Shown one piece after another: positions 1 through 8,698 of a DNA stretch of 64,000 nt (the stretch's first letter is position 1; every line of letters starts with the position of its first letter). The position numbers and the translations under genes are program-made. The stretch is from the NCBI RefSeq assembly GCF_004054105.1, contig NZ_SBLC01000004.1, forward strand, positions 76,873 to 140,872, in the 5' to 3' direction. Source of the DNA: Falsigemmobacter intermedius (GTDB taxonomy: Bacteria > Pseudomonadota > Alphaproteobacteria > Rhodobacterales > Rhodobacteraceae). The notes below the pieces were generated by a model. It did not search any database. It was not told where the DNA came from and worked only from the letters and a program-made list of their open reading frames with translations.

Positions 1-27
1 ATTGCGTTCGAACTTGGACTTCGCCAT
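1..27 (-). CDS. tuf: Elongation factor Tu, first nine codons only
   Basis: Read on the minus strand, the first 27 bases begin with ATG at 27 and give MAKSKFERN. This matches the start of EF-Tu, which in alphaproteobacteria usually begins MAKxKFERxKPH. EF-Tu delivers aminoacyl-tRNA to the ribosome. The rest of the gene lies left of the window. A promoter-like pair about 65-95 bases upstream fits a highly expressed gene. Only nine residues are visible, so the call rests on that match; the ribosome-binding site is weak (GGGGAT). Confidence 0.75.
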
Positions 28-93
28 ATCGCGGCCATCCCCATGCAAGGGGGCCGCCGCAAGAAACGGACGGCCCGATTCAATACCACGGCG

Positions 94-122
94 CATTTAT
101 CCTTCACGCCCCGGTTTTTCAA
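94..122 (-). promoter_or_regulatory. Putative sigma70-type promoter for tuf
   Basis: On the minus strand, TTGAAA (117-122) is followed after 17 bases by TAAATG (94-99), about 67 bases before the tuf start. The -35 box is close to consensus and the -10 box is weaker. No experimental support is available from sequence alone. Confidence 0.4.
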
Positions 123-163
123 GGCGCTATGACGAATTCTGCCGCGATTCAGCCGTGTTATGC

Positions 164-751
164 TTATTGAGCCGCAGCGCCGGGGGCACGGACCAGCGGT
201 TTTGCACGCGGATCGAAGAATTGCGGGTTTTTCCCGAGCCAGTCCTCAATCGCCAGGGCCGTGTTGAAGGCGAGATTCTCAAGCTGCTCCTCAGCCGATT
301 TCGTCAGGCCCGAGCCGATGGCCGTGCCCGCTGAGAGCGTTTCAAAGACGGTCAGCTGTTCGGGCTTCTCATTGAGTTTTTTGCCGCCTTCGGTGTCCGA
401 CATCAGCGTCACGGAGACGATCATCACCGATTTGGGCGAGACCACCAGCGGCACACCGGGGGGGGCCAGGGCATAGCCGTCGACATTGATGCCAAGGTGG
501 TAGAAAGCATTGCCGTCGAGACGGGAGAAACGGTCTTTCACCGCTTTGGTGACGGCGGTTTCCAGCTGCTCTTTGGTGGCATCGCGCGAGATCGGCGCTT
601 TGGTTGCCGTGTCAGCCACCACCACGGCATGGCCGAGTTTGAAGTGCTGGGTGAGCATGGCCGGCGGCGGGGTCAGCCCGGTGCGGGTTTCGCAGGCCGA
701 GAGGGCCAGGGCTGCGATCATCAGGGCGGCGGGCAGACGAAAACGGGTCAT
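164..751 (-). CDS. Putative outer-membrane or periplasmic lipoprotein of unknown function
   Basis: This 195-residue protein starts at the ATG at 751, behind a GGAGAG ribosome-binding site; an in-frame extension upstream lacks one. It opens with a lipoprotein signal peptide, and the lipobox LSAC places the acylated cysteine at about residue 20. The mature part has no family I recognise. It contains a central stretch of beta-prone residues and a C-terminal region rich in Ala and Glu. A lipid-anchored envelope protein is a safe inference, its job is not known. It is followed by the tuf promoter region. Confidence 0.7.
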   Translation of the reverse strand: MTRFRLPAALMIAALALSACETRTGLTPPPAMLTQHFKLGHAVVVADTATKAPISRDATKEQLETAVTKAVKDRFSRLDGNAFYHLGINVDGYALAPPGVPLVVSPKSVMIVSVTLMSDTEGGKKLNEKPEQLTVFETLSAGTAIGSGLTKSAEEQLENLAFNTALAIEDWLGKNPQFFDPRAKPLVRAPGAAAQ

Positions 752-936
752 AGATCTCTCCGGCAGACAGCTTTGGATAGCGGATGGGCGCGCTTCGGGC
801 AACGAAGTTGCGCAAAGGCCGGGCGAAATCCGCCTCCTGCCACAACCGCAGAGCCGCCGCGCGGTTCCGGGGACAGTTGGCCCTTGCGGCGGCCCGCAGA
901 GGGAGGCAACCTTTCCGCGTTACAGGAGACTGCCCT

Positions 937-2124
937 ATGATCCGCCCGCTTAATCCCGCCATGGCCACGACTTTTGCACCGCCGGTGATGGAGGCGCACC
1001 GCTGGCGCGCCTCGACGGCGCTGCCTGCGGGGCTGTCGCTGATCAATGTCTCGCAGGCCGCGCCGACGGAGGTGCCGCCGCTGCCGCTGCGGGAAGCCAT
1101 TGCAGAGGCCGCACTTCATCAGCCGGCGGCGCATCTTTATGGCGCGGTGCTGGGGATGGATGAGCTGCGCGAGGAAATCGCGGCGCAGTGGTCGCGGGCC
1201 TATGCGGGCCGGGTGCGGGCCTCGCAGGTGGCCATCACCCAAGGGTGCAATCAGGCCTTCTGTGCCGTTCTGGCAACCCTTGCCGCGCCTGGCGATGAGA
1301 TCATTCTGACGGTGCCATGGTATTTTAACCACAAAATGTGGCTTGATATGCAGGGTGTTAAGGCCGTTCCGCTGACGCCGGGCGCAGGGCTGATCCCTGA
1401 GGCAGAGGCAGCGGCGCGACTGATCACCGACCGCACAAAGGCGATTGTTCTGGTCTCGCCCAACAACCCGGGCGGCGCGGAATATCCGGCAGAGACCATG
1501 GCGGCCTTCCGCGATCTCTGCCGCGCCCGCGGCCTCGCGCTGATCGTTGATGAGACCTATCGTGATTTCGACAGCCGTGATGGCCGTGTGCATGATCTGT
1601 TCATGGACCCTGACTGGTCGGATGTGCTGGTGCAGCTTTACAGTTTCTCCAAGGCTTACCGGCTGACCGGCCACCGCGTCGGGGCCATTGTCGCCTCTGA
1701 AGCGCGTCTGGCAGAGGTGGAGAAATTCCTCGACACCGTGGCGATCTGCCCGGGCCAGCTCGGTCAGATCGCAGCGCTTTGGGGTATGCGGAATCTGGGC
1801 CGCTGGGTTGAGGGGGAGCGCCAGGAAATCCTGGCCCGCCGCCGTGCCGTTGAGGCCGCCATCGCCGATCTGCCGGGCTGGGAGCTGATGGGGGCGGGGG
1901 CGTTTTTCGCCTATGCGCGCCATCCTTTTGCGGGCAGCGGCCCGGAAGTGGCAAAGGCCATCCTTTCTGAACAGGGTGTTCTGATGCTGCCGGGCACGAT
2001 GTTTATGCCCGAAGGCTCGGCCGGGGCGCATGGCCAGATGCGCATCGCTTTTGCAAACTGTGACGCCGATGGTCTGCGTGAAATGGCGGCGCGGCTTGAC
2101 CGGCTGACGCTGCCCCGCCGCTGA
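937..2124 (+). CDS. PLP-dependent class I/II aminotransferase
   Basis: The 395-residue product has the fold-type I aminotransferase pattern: an NNPGG segment near residue 176, a cofactor-binding Asp in VDETY near 205, and the Schiff-base lysine in SFSKAYRLTGHR near residue 239. Such enzymes move an amino group between an amino acid and a 2-oxo acid in the cytoplasm. The start is the ATG at 937 after CAGGAGAC. A long in-frame extension back to 784 has no ribosome-binding site. The amino-acid substrate cannot be read from the sequence. It is separated by 81 bases from the PpiD-like gene and may be a single transcription unit. Confidence 0.85.
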   Translation: MIRPLNPAMATTFAPPVMEAHRWRASTALPAGLSLINVSQAAPTEVPPLPLREAIAEAALHQPAAHLYGAVLGMDELREEIAAQWSRAYAGRVRASQVAITQGCNQAFCAVLATLAAPGDEIILTVPWYFNHKMWLDMQGVKAVPLTPGAGLIPEAEAAARLITDRTKAIVLVSPNNPGGAEYPAETMAAFRDLCRARGLALIVDETYRDFDSRDGRVHDLFMDPDWSDVLVQLYSFSKAYRLTGHRVGAIVASEARLAEVEKFLDTVAICPGQLGQIAALWGMRNLGRWVEGERQEILARRRAVEAAIADLPGWELMGAGAFFAYARHPFAGSGPEVAKAILSEQGVLMLPGTMFMPEGSAGAHGQMRIAFANCDADGLREMAARLDRLTLPRR

Positions 2125-2205
2125 TCCGGGGGACTATGCTAAGGGATTGCTCCGGAGGGCAGCAACCCTTAGACAAACGGAAAGTTTTCACGACCGGAGG
2201 GGTTG

Positions 2206-4050
2206 ATGGCGAAGGGTGGCAAGGCGGGACAGCTGTTCGTCTGGGTTCTGATGGCATTGCTCATCATCGGCCTCAGCGGGTTTGGCGTCAGCAATTTCGG
2301 CGGCAATGTGCGTAAGATCGGCTCGGTGTCGGGTGAGGATATCTCGACGACCGAGTATTTCCGCGCTCTGCGCACCGATCTGAATGCGCTTTCGGCGCAG
2401 GCCGGCAAACCGCTGAGCTTCAACGAAGCTGCGGCCTTTGGTCTTGATGGTGCGGTGCGCCAGCGTCTGGTGACCCAGGCGGTTCTGGATGCCGAGGCTA
2501 AGCGTATCGGTATTTCCACCGGCGATCAGCGTCTGGCGACCGAGATTCGCTCCAACCCTTCGTTCTCTGGGGCCAATGGTCAGTTTGACCGCGGGGCCTA
2601 TAGCGGCATGCTGCGCGACAACGGCTGGACCGAGGCAGAGTTTGAGGCGCGGATGCGCCGCGATCTGGCGCGTGGTCTTTTGCAGACGGCGGTGGTTGCG
2701 GGGATGCCCGGCTCTGACGTCGCGGCGACGACCTTCCTTGATTATATCGAAGAGCGCCGCAGCTTTACCCTTGTGCGTCTGACCGCTGAAAACCTGCCGG
2801 AACCGGTGGCCGCGCCTGATGAGGCTGCTGTCAAAGCATGGTATGACGCAAATCCCGCAGATTTCACCCGGCCCGAGACCCGTCGCATCACCTATATCGC
2901 GCTGATGACCGATGATGTCGCCAAAACCACCGAGGTGGATGAGGCCGAACTGCGCAAGCTCTATGAGCAGCGTCTGTCGGATTACGTCCAGCCGGAGCGT
3001 CGTCTGGTTGAGCGGCTGATCTTCCCTGATCAGGCTGCCGCCGATGCCGCCAAAGCGCGCCTTGATGCCGGGACCGTCACCTTCGAGGAACTCGTCACAG
3101 AGCGCGGTCTGACCCTGAGCGATATCGATCTGGGCGATCTGAGCCGCGAAGATCTTGGCGAAGCCGCAGAGGGCGTCTTTGCTCTCGGCGCGCCCGGTGT
3201 GGCCGGTCCGCTGCCGACCCCGCTTGGCCCGGCCCTCTTTCGGATGAATGCGGTTTTTGCCGCCGAAGAAGTGACCTTTGAGCAGGCAAAAGCCGATCTG
3301 GTGTCGGAATTTGCACAGGATGCGGCCCGTCGCTCGATTGCGACCCGCGTCAATGACCTCGAAGACATCCTGGCCGGTGGGGCGACCCTTGAGGAAGCTG
3401 CCAAAGAGGCAGGCATGACCCTTGGCACCATTGAGCTGAATGCCGACAGCGATGAGGGCCTTGCGGCCTATCCGGCCTTCCGCACCAAAGCCCTGGCTGC
3501 AGGCGAGCGCGATTTTGCCCATGGCTTCCTTCTTGAGGATGGCAGCCTTGTGGCGCTGCGCCTGGACGGGATCGACGCTCCGGCGCTGCTGCCCTTTGAA
3601 GAGGTGCGTGAGCAGGCCAGAGCCGCAGCCTTTGAAGGGGCAGAGCGCGATGCTTTGAAAGCGCGTGCGGCTGAGGTGGAGAAGGCTCTGGCGGAGGGGG
3701 CGGATGCCGCCACGCTGGGGACGGTTGAAACCCATGCGGATATGCCGCGCGGCGGCCGCATCGATGCGGCTCCGGCCAGCCTGCTGGCGGATGTCTTTGC
3801 GCTGCAGGCAGAGGGCGATCTGACCACCGTCAGCGCGCCCGAGTTCACCGCCGTTCTGCGCCTCGACTCCATCCGTAAGGCCGATCCCGACAGCGAAGAG
3901 GCCCGTCTGCTGGTCTCGACCGTCTCGACGCAGCTTGGGCAGGACATGGGGCAGGATGCCTTTGCGCTGCTGGCTGCAGCACTGGAAACGGGGGCGGATA
4001 TCTCCCTCGATCAGGCGGCGATTGAAGCCGTCCACGCGCAGATGCGCTGA
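2206..4050 (+). CDS. PpiD-like membrane-anchored SurA-N/peptidyl-prolyl isomerase protein
   Basis: The 614-residue protein begins with a short basic segment and one membrane helix (about residues 9-30), then a large periplasmic part. The N-terminal third has the SurA-N/PpiD chaperone pattern (VSGEDIS, FNEAAAFGLDGAVRQRLV). Later segments resemble a degenerate rotamase domain. PpiD proteins sit at the SecYEG exit and help exported proteins fold. I chose ATG 2206, with CGGAGGGG upstream, over the TTG three bases earlier. trpE starts 26 bases downstream, so the two are probably cotranscribed, an arrangement seen in related bacteria. Confidence 0.85.
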   Translation: MAKGGKAGQLFVWVLMALLIIGLSGFGVSNFGGNVRKIGSVSGEDISTTEYFRALRTDLNALSAQAGKPLSFNEAAAFGLDGAVRQRLVTQAVLDAEAKRIGISTGDQRLATEIRSNPSFSGANGQFDRGAYSGMLRDNGWTEAEFEARMRRDLARGLLQTAVVAGMPGSDVAATTFLDYIEERRSFTLVRLTAENLPEPVAAPDEAAVKAWYDANPADFTRPETRRITYIALMTDDVAKTTEVDEAELRKLYEQRLSDYVQPERRLVERLIFPDQAAADAAKARLDAGTVTFEELVTERGLTLSDIDLGDLSREDLGEAAEGVFALGAPGVAGPLPTPLGPALFRMNAVFAAEEVTFEQAKADLVSEFAQDAARRSIATRVNDLEDILAGGATLEEAAKEAGMTLGTIELNADSDEGLAAYPAFRTKALAAGERDFAHGFLLEDGSLVALRLDGIDAPALLPFEEVREQARAAAFEGAERDALKARAAEVEKALAEGADAATLGTVETHADMPRGGRIDAAPASLLADVFALQAEGDLTTVSAPEFTAVLRLDSIRKADPDSEEARLLVSTVSTQLGQDMGQDAFALLAAALETGADISLDQAAIEAVHAQMR

Positions 4051-4076
4051 GTACTGACTGAAGAAGGCTGACCGAT

Positions 4077-5585
4077 ATGACACTGGTTCCTGGTTTCGAC
4101 GCTTTTGAGAAGGGCTGGAATGAGGGCAGGAACCAGGTCGTCTGGACCCGGCTTGCGGCGGATCTCGACACGCCGGTCTCGCTGATGCTGAAGCTGGCAG
4201 AGGCGCGCTCGGACACCTTCATGCTGGAATCGGTGACCGGCGGGGAAGTGCGGGGGCGCTATTCGGTGGTGGGCATGAAGCCCGATCTGATCTGGCAGTG
4301 CCACGGCGAGCAAAGCCGTATCAACCGTCAGGCCCGCTATGAGGCCAATGCCTTTGAGGATCTTGAGGGCCATCCCCTGGAGACCCTGCGCGCGCTGATC
4401 GCGGAATGCGCGATTGATATGCCGTCCGAGCTTCCGGCGATTGCGGCGGGGCTGTTTGGCTATCTGGGCTATGACATGATCCGCCTTGTCGAGCATCTGC
4501 CGAATGTGCCGGAGGATACCCTCGGTCTGCCCGATGCGGTGCTGATGCGTCCTTCGGTGATCGCGGTGCTGGACGGGGTGAAGGGTGAGGTGACGCTGGT
4601 CGCACCGGCCTGGGTGTCCTCGGGGCTTTCCGCCCGGGCGGCCTATGCCCAGGCGGCAGAGCGGGTGATGGATGCGCTGAAGGATCTCGACCGTGCGCCG
4701 GCGGCGCCGCGGGATCTGGGCGAGGTGGCCCAGGTGGGCGAGCTGCGCTCCAACTTCACGCCTGAGGGCTATAAGGCTGCGGTGCTGAAGGCCAAAGAGT
4801 ATATCAAAGCGGGCGACATCTTCCAATGTGTGCCGAGCCAGCGCTGGTCGCTGGAGTTTCCGCTGCCGCCCTTCGCGCTTTACCGCTCGCTGCGCCGGAC
4901 CAACCCTTCGCCTTTCATGTTCTTCTTTAATTTCGGCGGCTTCCAGGTTGTGGGGGCAAGCCCGGAGATCCTGGTGCGTCTGCGCGAAGGTGAAGTGACG
5001 ATCCGTCCGATCGCAGGCACCCGCAAGCGCGGCGCGACTGAGGCCGAAGATAAGGCGCTTGAGGCCGATCTGCTGGCGGATCCGAAAGAGCTGGCCGAGC
5101 ATCTGATGCTGCTCGATCTGGGGCGCAATGATGTGGGTCGGGTGGCGAAGATCGGCACCGTGCGGCCGACCGAGAAATTCATCATCGAGCGCTATTCCCA
5201 CGTGATGCACATCGTCTCCAACGTCGTGGGCGAGATTGCTGAGGGCGAGGATGCGCTTTCCGCGCTGCTGGCGGGGCTTCCGGCGGGGACGGTCTCCGGT
5301 GCGCCGAAGGTGCGCGCCATGGAGATCATTGACGAGCTGGAGCCGGAAAAGCGCGGGGTGTATGGCGGCGGTGTGGGTTATTTCGCCGCCAATGGCGAGA
5401 TGGACTTCTGCATCGCTTTGCGCACGGCGGTGGTCAAAGATGAGACCATGTATATTCAGGCCGGTGGCGGCGTGGTCTATGACAGCGATCCCGAAGCTGA
5501 GTTTGAGGAGACCGTGAACAAATCCGGCGCGCTGCGGCGTGCGGCGCAGGATGCGGGGCTCTTTGTGCGGCGTGGCAACCACTGA
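4077..5585 (+). CDS. trpE: Anthranilate synthase component I
   Basis: TrpE (502 residues) converts chorismate to anthranilate, the first committed step to tryptophan, with ammonia supplied by TrpG. The chorismate-binding half is clear: LDLGRNDVGRVA, then PAGTVSGAPKVRAM. The N-terminal MLES (49-52) followed by RYS (61-63) matches the tryptophan feedback-inhibition motif. It begins 26 bases after the PpiD-like gene. trpG, trpD and trpC are not downstream; the next gene is convergent, so the partner subunit must be encoded elsewhere. No trp leader peptide is seen directly upstream. Confidence 0.95.
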   Translation: MTLVPGFDAFEKGWNEGRNQVVWTRLAADLDTPVSLMLKLAEARSDTFMLESVTGGEVRGRYSVVGMKPDLIWQCHGEQSRINRQARYEANAFEDLEGHPLETLRALIAECAIDMPSELPAIAAGLFGYLGYDMIRLVEHLPNVPEDTLGLPDAVLMRPSVIAVLDGVKGEVTLVAPAWVSSGLSARAAYAQAAERVMDALKDLDRAPAAPRDLGEVAQVGELRSNFTPEGYKAAVLKAKEYIKAGDIFQCVPSQRWSLEFPLPPFALYRSLRRTNPSPFMFFFNFGGFQVVGASPEILVRLREGEVTIRPIAGTRKRGATEAEDKALEADLLADPKELAEHLMLLDLGRNDVGRVAKIGTVRPTEKFIIERYSHVMHIVSNVVGEIAEGEDALSALLAGLPAGTVSGAPKVRAMEIIDELEPEKRGVYGGGVGYFAANGEMDFCIALRTAVVKDETMYIQAGGGVVYDSDPEAEFEETVNKSGALRRAAQDAGLFVRRGNH

Positions 5586-5642
5586 GGGCGGGGCCGCTCT
5601 GATCCTCTGAACGCCCGCTTGTGGCGGGGGGCAGAGAAGAAT

Positions 5643-5663
5643 GAGTATTTAAGAAAAGCCAAA
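5643..5663 (-). repeat. 21-nt dispersed intergenic repeat, copy 1
   Basis: The minus strand reads TTTGGCTTTTC-TT-AAATACTC. The copy lies between the convergent trpE and dehydrogenase genes, next to their shared terminator hairpin. Its core is identical to copy 6 at 42078. Confidence 0.7.
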
Positions 5664-5668
5664 GAAAA

Positions 5669-5698
5669 GGGGCCGGGCGGGAGCCGGGCCCCTTTTTT
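5669..5698. terminator. Rho-independent terminator between convergent genes
   Basis: GGGGCC and GGC pair with GCC and GGCCCC around a GGGA loop with one G/G mismatch, followed by six T. This ends trpE. On the other strand the hairpin is followed by a TTTTCTTT run, so it could also end the facing dehydrogenase transcript. Confidence 0.75.
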
Positions 5699-6654
5699 CA
5701 GACCGGGGTTGAGAGGGGGCGGCCCGCCGAGAAATCGGCGATGTTTTGCAGCGCGAGGCGGCCCATTTCCTCCCGCACCTCCAGCACCGAGGTGCCGAGG
5801 TGGGGCAGCAGGACGACAGTGTCGAGGCTGCGCAGGGCGGCAGGGATCTGCGGTTCAAACTCATAGACGTCGAGACCGGCGCCCGCGATGGTTCTGCGGG
5901 TCAGGGCGTCAATGAGGGCGGTTTCATCGATGATATCGCCCCGTGCGATATTGATGAGGATGCCGTGGCGCGGCATGGCGGCGAGGGCGTCGGCGCCGAT
6001 CAGGTGGTGGGTGGCCGGGGTGGCCGGGACTGCGATCACGGTGAAGTCGGAGGTCATCGCCTCTGTGAGCGTGGCGAGCTGGGTGGCGGGCAGGCCCGGA
6101 TCTGCGACCGGGGAGCGGTTGAAGAAGCGCACCTGCATGCCGAAGCCGTAATGCGCGCGTTTTGCGATGGCTTTGCCGATGCGGCCCATGCCGATGATGC
6201 TGATGGTTTTGCCGCTGACCTGCCGGCCGAGCATCTGTGTGGGCTGCCATCCGGTCCAGCTGCCGGAGCGGGCGAGGCGTTCGCCCTCAGCTGCGCGGCG
6301 GGCGGTCATCAGGAGCAGGGTCATGGCGATATCTGCCGTGGCCTCAGTCACTGCGCCGGGGGTATTGGTGACGGCGATGCCTGCGGCTTTGGCGGTATCG
6401 GCGGCGATATGGTTATAGCCGACGCCGAAATTGGCAATCAGCCGGCAGCGCGGGGCGGGGCCTGCGGCGGCGATGGCGGAGGAGGTGAAGCGGTCGCCGA
6501 GGGTGCAGAGAATGACGTCGAAGCTCTGCAGAGCTTTTGTGACCTCAGCCTCGGTCAGAGGGGTGGTTTCATGCCGGAGAGTGATGTCGCCGAGGCTGCG
6601 GGCCTCTGCTTCGATGCTCTCGGGCATCTGGCGGGTGATGAGGATGTTCAGCAT
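5698..6654 (-). CDS. D-isomer-specific 2-hydroxyacid dehydrogenase (glyoxylate/hydroxypyruvate reductase type)
   Basis: This 318-residue NAD(P)-dependent enzyme interconverts a 2-oxo acid and a D-2-hydroxy acid. It has the Rossmann motif GMGRIG at 155-160, the substrate Arg in NIARGD (R238), Glu in LDVYEFEP (E267) and the catalytic His in LPHLGT (H285), all expected for the family. The closest types act on glyoxylate or hydroxypyruvate, but the substrate is not certain. Its ATG overlaps the csaA stop by one base (TGATG), so it is translated as the last gene of a proC-csaA-dehydrogenase unit. Confidence 0.85.
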   Translation of the reverse strand: MLNILITRQMPESIEAEARSLGDITLRHETTPLTEAEVTKALQSFDVILCTLGDRFTSSAIAAAGPAPRCRLIANFGVGYNHIAADTAKAAGIAVTNTPGAVTEATADIAMTLLLMTARRAAEGERLARSGSWTGWQPTQMLGRQVSGKTISIIGMGRIGKAIAKRAHYGFGMQVRFFNRSPVADPGLPATQLATLTEAMTSDFTVIAVPATPATHHLIGADALAAMPRHGILINIARGDIIDETALIDALTRRTIAGAGLDVYEFEPQIPAALRSLDTVVLLPHLGTSVLEVREEMGRLALQNIADFSAGRPLSTPV

Positions 6655-6989
6655 CAGAAGAGTTTTACTCCCTCGGGGACCGGTTGATCGGGGCCGAGCA
6701 GGACCACATTGCCGTCAGCATCGGGCAGGCCGAGGACCAGGACCTCGGAGAGGAATTTGCCGATCCGGCGCGGTGGAAAGTTGACGACGGCGATCACCTG
6801 GCGGCCGATCAGGCTTTCGGGGCTGTAATGCACCGTCAGCTGTGCGGAGGAGCGTTTGATGCCGATCTCGGGGCCGAAATCGATCTGAAGTTTGATCGCG
6901 GGTTTGCGGGCCTCAGGATAGGGCTCGGCCGCGATGATGCGGCCGGAGCGGGTGTCGACCTTCTCAAACTCCTCCCATGAGATGGTCAT
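6654..6989 (-). CDS. csaA: CsaA-type tRNA-binding-domain protein
   Basis: The 111-residue product is a stand-alone tRNA-binding OB-fold domain, as in the CsaA export chaperone. The typical order is present: an N-terminal [28 protein letters not shown] in the middle, [20 protein letters not shown], and a C-terminal [12 protein letters not shown]. The length matches the family. CsaA dimers bind unfolded or preprotein substrates and nucleic acid, though its role outside Bacillus is poorly defined. It overlaps proC by four bases (ATGA) and the dehydrogenase by one base. Confidence 0.85.
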   Translation of the reverse strand: MTISWEEFEKVDTRSGRIIAAEPYPEARKPAIKLQIDFGPEIGIKRSSAQLTVHYSPESLIGRQVIAVVNFPPRRIGKFLSEVLVLGLPDADGNVVLLGPDQPVPEGVKLF

Positions 6990-7798
6990 TTGCCAAGCGC
7001 CCTTCCGCGGTCGGCGGCGGCTTTGACGGCGCGTCTGAGAAGCGGCGGAAAGCCCGTTTCCGGCTCCATCAGCACCTCAAGCGCGGCGGCGGTGGTGCCG
7101 CCGGGGGAGGTGACATTGATGCGGAGCTGCGAGGCGCTTTCCGGGGCCTGGCGGGCCAGTTCGCCGGCGCCGATGATGGTGGCGCGGGCCAGTTGCATCG
7201 CCATCTCAGCGGGCAGGCCCTCAGCTTCGCCTGCGGCGGCGAGTGCCTCGATGAGGTGGAAAACATAGGCCGGGCCGGAGCCGGAGACGGCGGTCACGGC
7301 ATCGATCTGGGCTTCGGTCTCAAGGCGGACCACCTGGCCCACGGCGCTGAGAAGGGCTTCCGCGGTGTTGACATGGGCGGCGGTGGCATGGGCATTGCCG
7401 ATGATGGCGGTGATGCCACGGCCCACGGCGGCGGGGGTATTGGGCATCGAGCGCACGATGGGGGTGGCAGCGCCCAGCACAGCCTCATAGGCGGCGATGG
7501 TGGTGCCTGCGGCCACGGAGACAAAGAGCGTGCGTCCGCCGCCGTAGCTTTGAAGTTGCGGAAGTGCCGCGCCCATCATCTGCGGCTTGACGGCCACCAG
7601 GACCACGGCGGGATTGGCAGGCAGCGGCGCGTTGATCTGCACGCCCTGTGCCTTCAGCCAGTCGGAGGGATTGGGGTCCACGGCGTAAACCGCAGCAGGG
7701 CTGAGCCCCCCGGACAGCCAGCCCTGCAGCAGGGCTGAGCCCATTTTGCCCGCGCCAAGCAGCACAAGGCCGCGTTGCGAAATCTCTGAGAAATCCAT
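6986..7798 (-). CDS. proC: Pyrroline-5-carboxylate reductase
   Basis: ProC (270 residues) makes L-proline from 1-pyrroline-5-carboxylate using NAD(P)H, the last step of proline synthesis. The N-terminal nucleotide-binding site [12 protein letters not shown] is at about 13-24. [13 protein letters not shown] and the C-terminal dimer signature with [15 protein letters not shown] are also present. I took the ATG at 7798, preceded by GAGGGGCAAGAG, rather than an upstream ATG that lacks a ribosome-binding site. It heads the proC-csaA-dehydrogenase unit. Confidence 0.92.
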   Translation of the reverse strand: MDFSEISQRGLVLLGAGKMGSALLQGWLSGGLSPAAVYAVDPNPSDWLKAQGVQINAPLPANPAVVLVAVKPQMMGAALPQLQSYGGGRTLFVSVAAGTTIAAYEAVLGAATPIVRSMPNTPAAVGRGITAIIGNAHATAAHVNTAEALLSAVGQVVRLETEAQIDAVTAVSGSGPAYVFHLIEALAAAGEAEGLPAEMAMQLARATIIGAGELARQAPESASQLRINVTSPGGTTAAALEVLMEPETGFPPLLRRAVKAAADRGRALGK

Positions 7799-7858
7799 CT
7801 CTTGCCCCTCTGGTCGCATGGGCTCAGCCTAAGCGCGCGACCGGGGAGGGGCAAGGGC

Positions 7859-8362
7859 TCAGGCGCGGCCCCAGGCGTCGGCCATGGCGATCTTGAGCGC
7901 GTCATCCGGCGACTGGCCGCCCCAGGAGACGAGCTGGAAGGCCGGGTAGAACCGCTCTGCTGCGCCCACCGCCGAGCGGATCATGCGGTCCAGCTGATCC
8001 ATGCTGGCGCCGTGGCCGGGGCTGAGGATCAGGCCATAGCGCCAGACCATCATCTTCTGATCCGGCCACCAGTTGAACGAGCCCGTCCAGCAGTCATCGT
8101 TCACACGGTTGAGCATGTTGAGGAGTTCCGCCTCGCGGCCCTCGGGGGGCTCCATCTCAAAGGTGCACAGAAGCCGCAGGGTTTCATCGCGCTCTGACCA
8201 GGCAAGGGTCAGGGCGTAGCTGCGCCACTGGCCATCCACCGTCATGGCGATCTGATCATCCGTCACCCGGTCGAAATCCCAGGCGTGATGCGCGGCCAGC
8301 GACTCGACCATATCGATCGGGTGCAGGTCATCGTGGAATTCGAAGTCTTCGGCAATCGCCAC
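7859..8362 (-). CDS. YbjN-domain protein
   Basis: The 167-residue acidic protein matches the YbjN fold: an N-terminal HPIDMVESLAAHHAWDFDR, then beta strands with WRSYALTLAWSERDETLRLLCTF, and a helical end. YbjN proteins are small cytosolic proteins; E. coli YbjN affects motility and stress but has no assigned reaction. The start is a GTG at 8362 behind GGGAAGGA. It lies 60 bases upstream of proC on the same strand, so it may be cotranscribed with it. Upstream is an unusually structured non-coding interval. Confidence 0.8.
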   Translation of the reverse strand: MAIAEDFEFHDDLHPIDMVESLAAHHAWDFDRVTDDQIAMTVDGQWRSYALTLAWSERDETLRLLCTFEMEPPEGREAELLNMLNRVNDDCWTGSFNWWPDQKMMVWRYGLILSPGHGASMDQLDRMIRSAVGAAERFYPAFQLVSWGGQSPDDALKIAMADAWGRA

Positions 8363-8698
8363 GGGAGGTCCTTCCCCTGAAAAGAATCGCGCCGACCACC
8401 CATACTACCAGGCACTTGGACGCCGCGCTCCGCAATATCATGTGGGATATTACTAGATATGGTGGCAGCCTGGGGGAACCCTGTAAAGTAAAACATCGGG
8501 GGACAGTTTCCAGAATTCTGTGGACAAGACTTCGGATAACCCCGGGACTGAAAAAAAGCGGTCCCGAACCCCGAAAATCGCCCATTTTGGGGCGAATCCG
8601 AGGCCGGAGCCGCTTGTACCGCGTGTGGCGCGGGGCGCAGAGTCGAAGGTGAGAACTGTCCCCAGGAAAGTGATCCCCTGGGGAAAACGGGGATAACT
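8363..8698. other. 336-nt non-coding interval with nested inverted repeats
   Basis: No credible gene lies here. It must carry the ybjN promoter and the 3' end of the OmpA-like gene. It holds an inverted repeat GGGGACAGTT (8499-8508)/AACTGTCCCC (8654-8663), CGGGAC/GTCCCG (8543-8548/8561-8566) around an A-rich loop, CCCC-G-AAAAT/ATTTTGGGG (8569-8592), and CCCCAGG/CCTGGGG (8660-8683). DnaA-box-like sequences are TGTGGACAA (8519-8527, one mismatch), TTCGGATAA (8531-8539) and CGGGGATAA (8688-8696). Confidence 0.6.

Noticed and set aside
4051-4076. A trp leader peptide before trpE
   Set aside because: Only 26 bases separate it from the PpiD-like gene, too short for a leader ORF and stems.
2188-5582. 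Very long minus-strand ORFs (631 and 523 codons) opposite the PpiD-like gene and trpE
   Set aside because: They mirror genes with strong family evidence on the other strand; in high-GC DNA the antisense frame often stays open. They lack ribosome-binding sites and family motifs.
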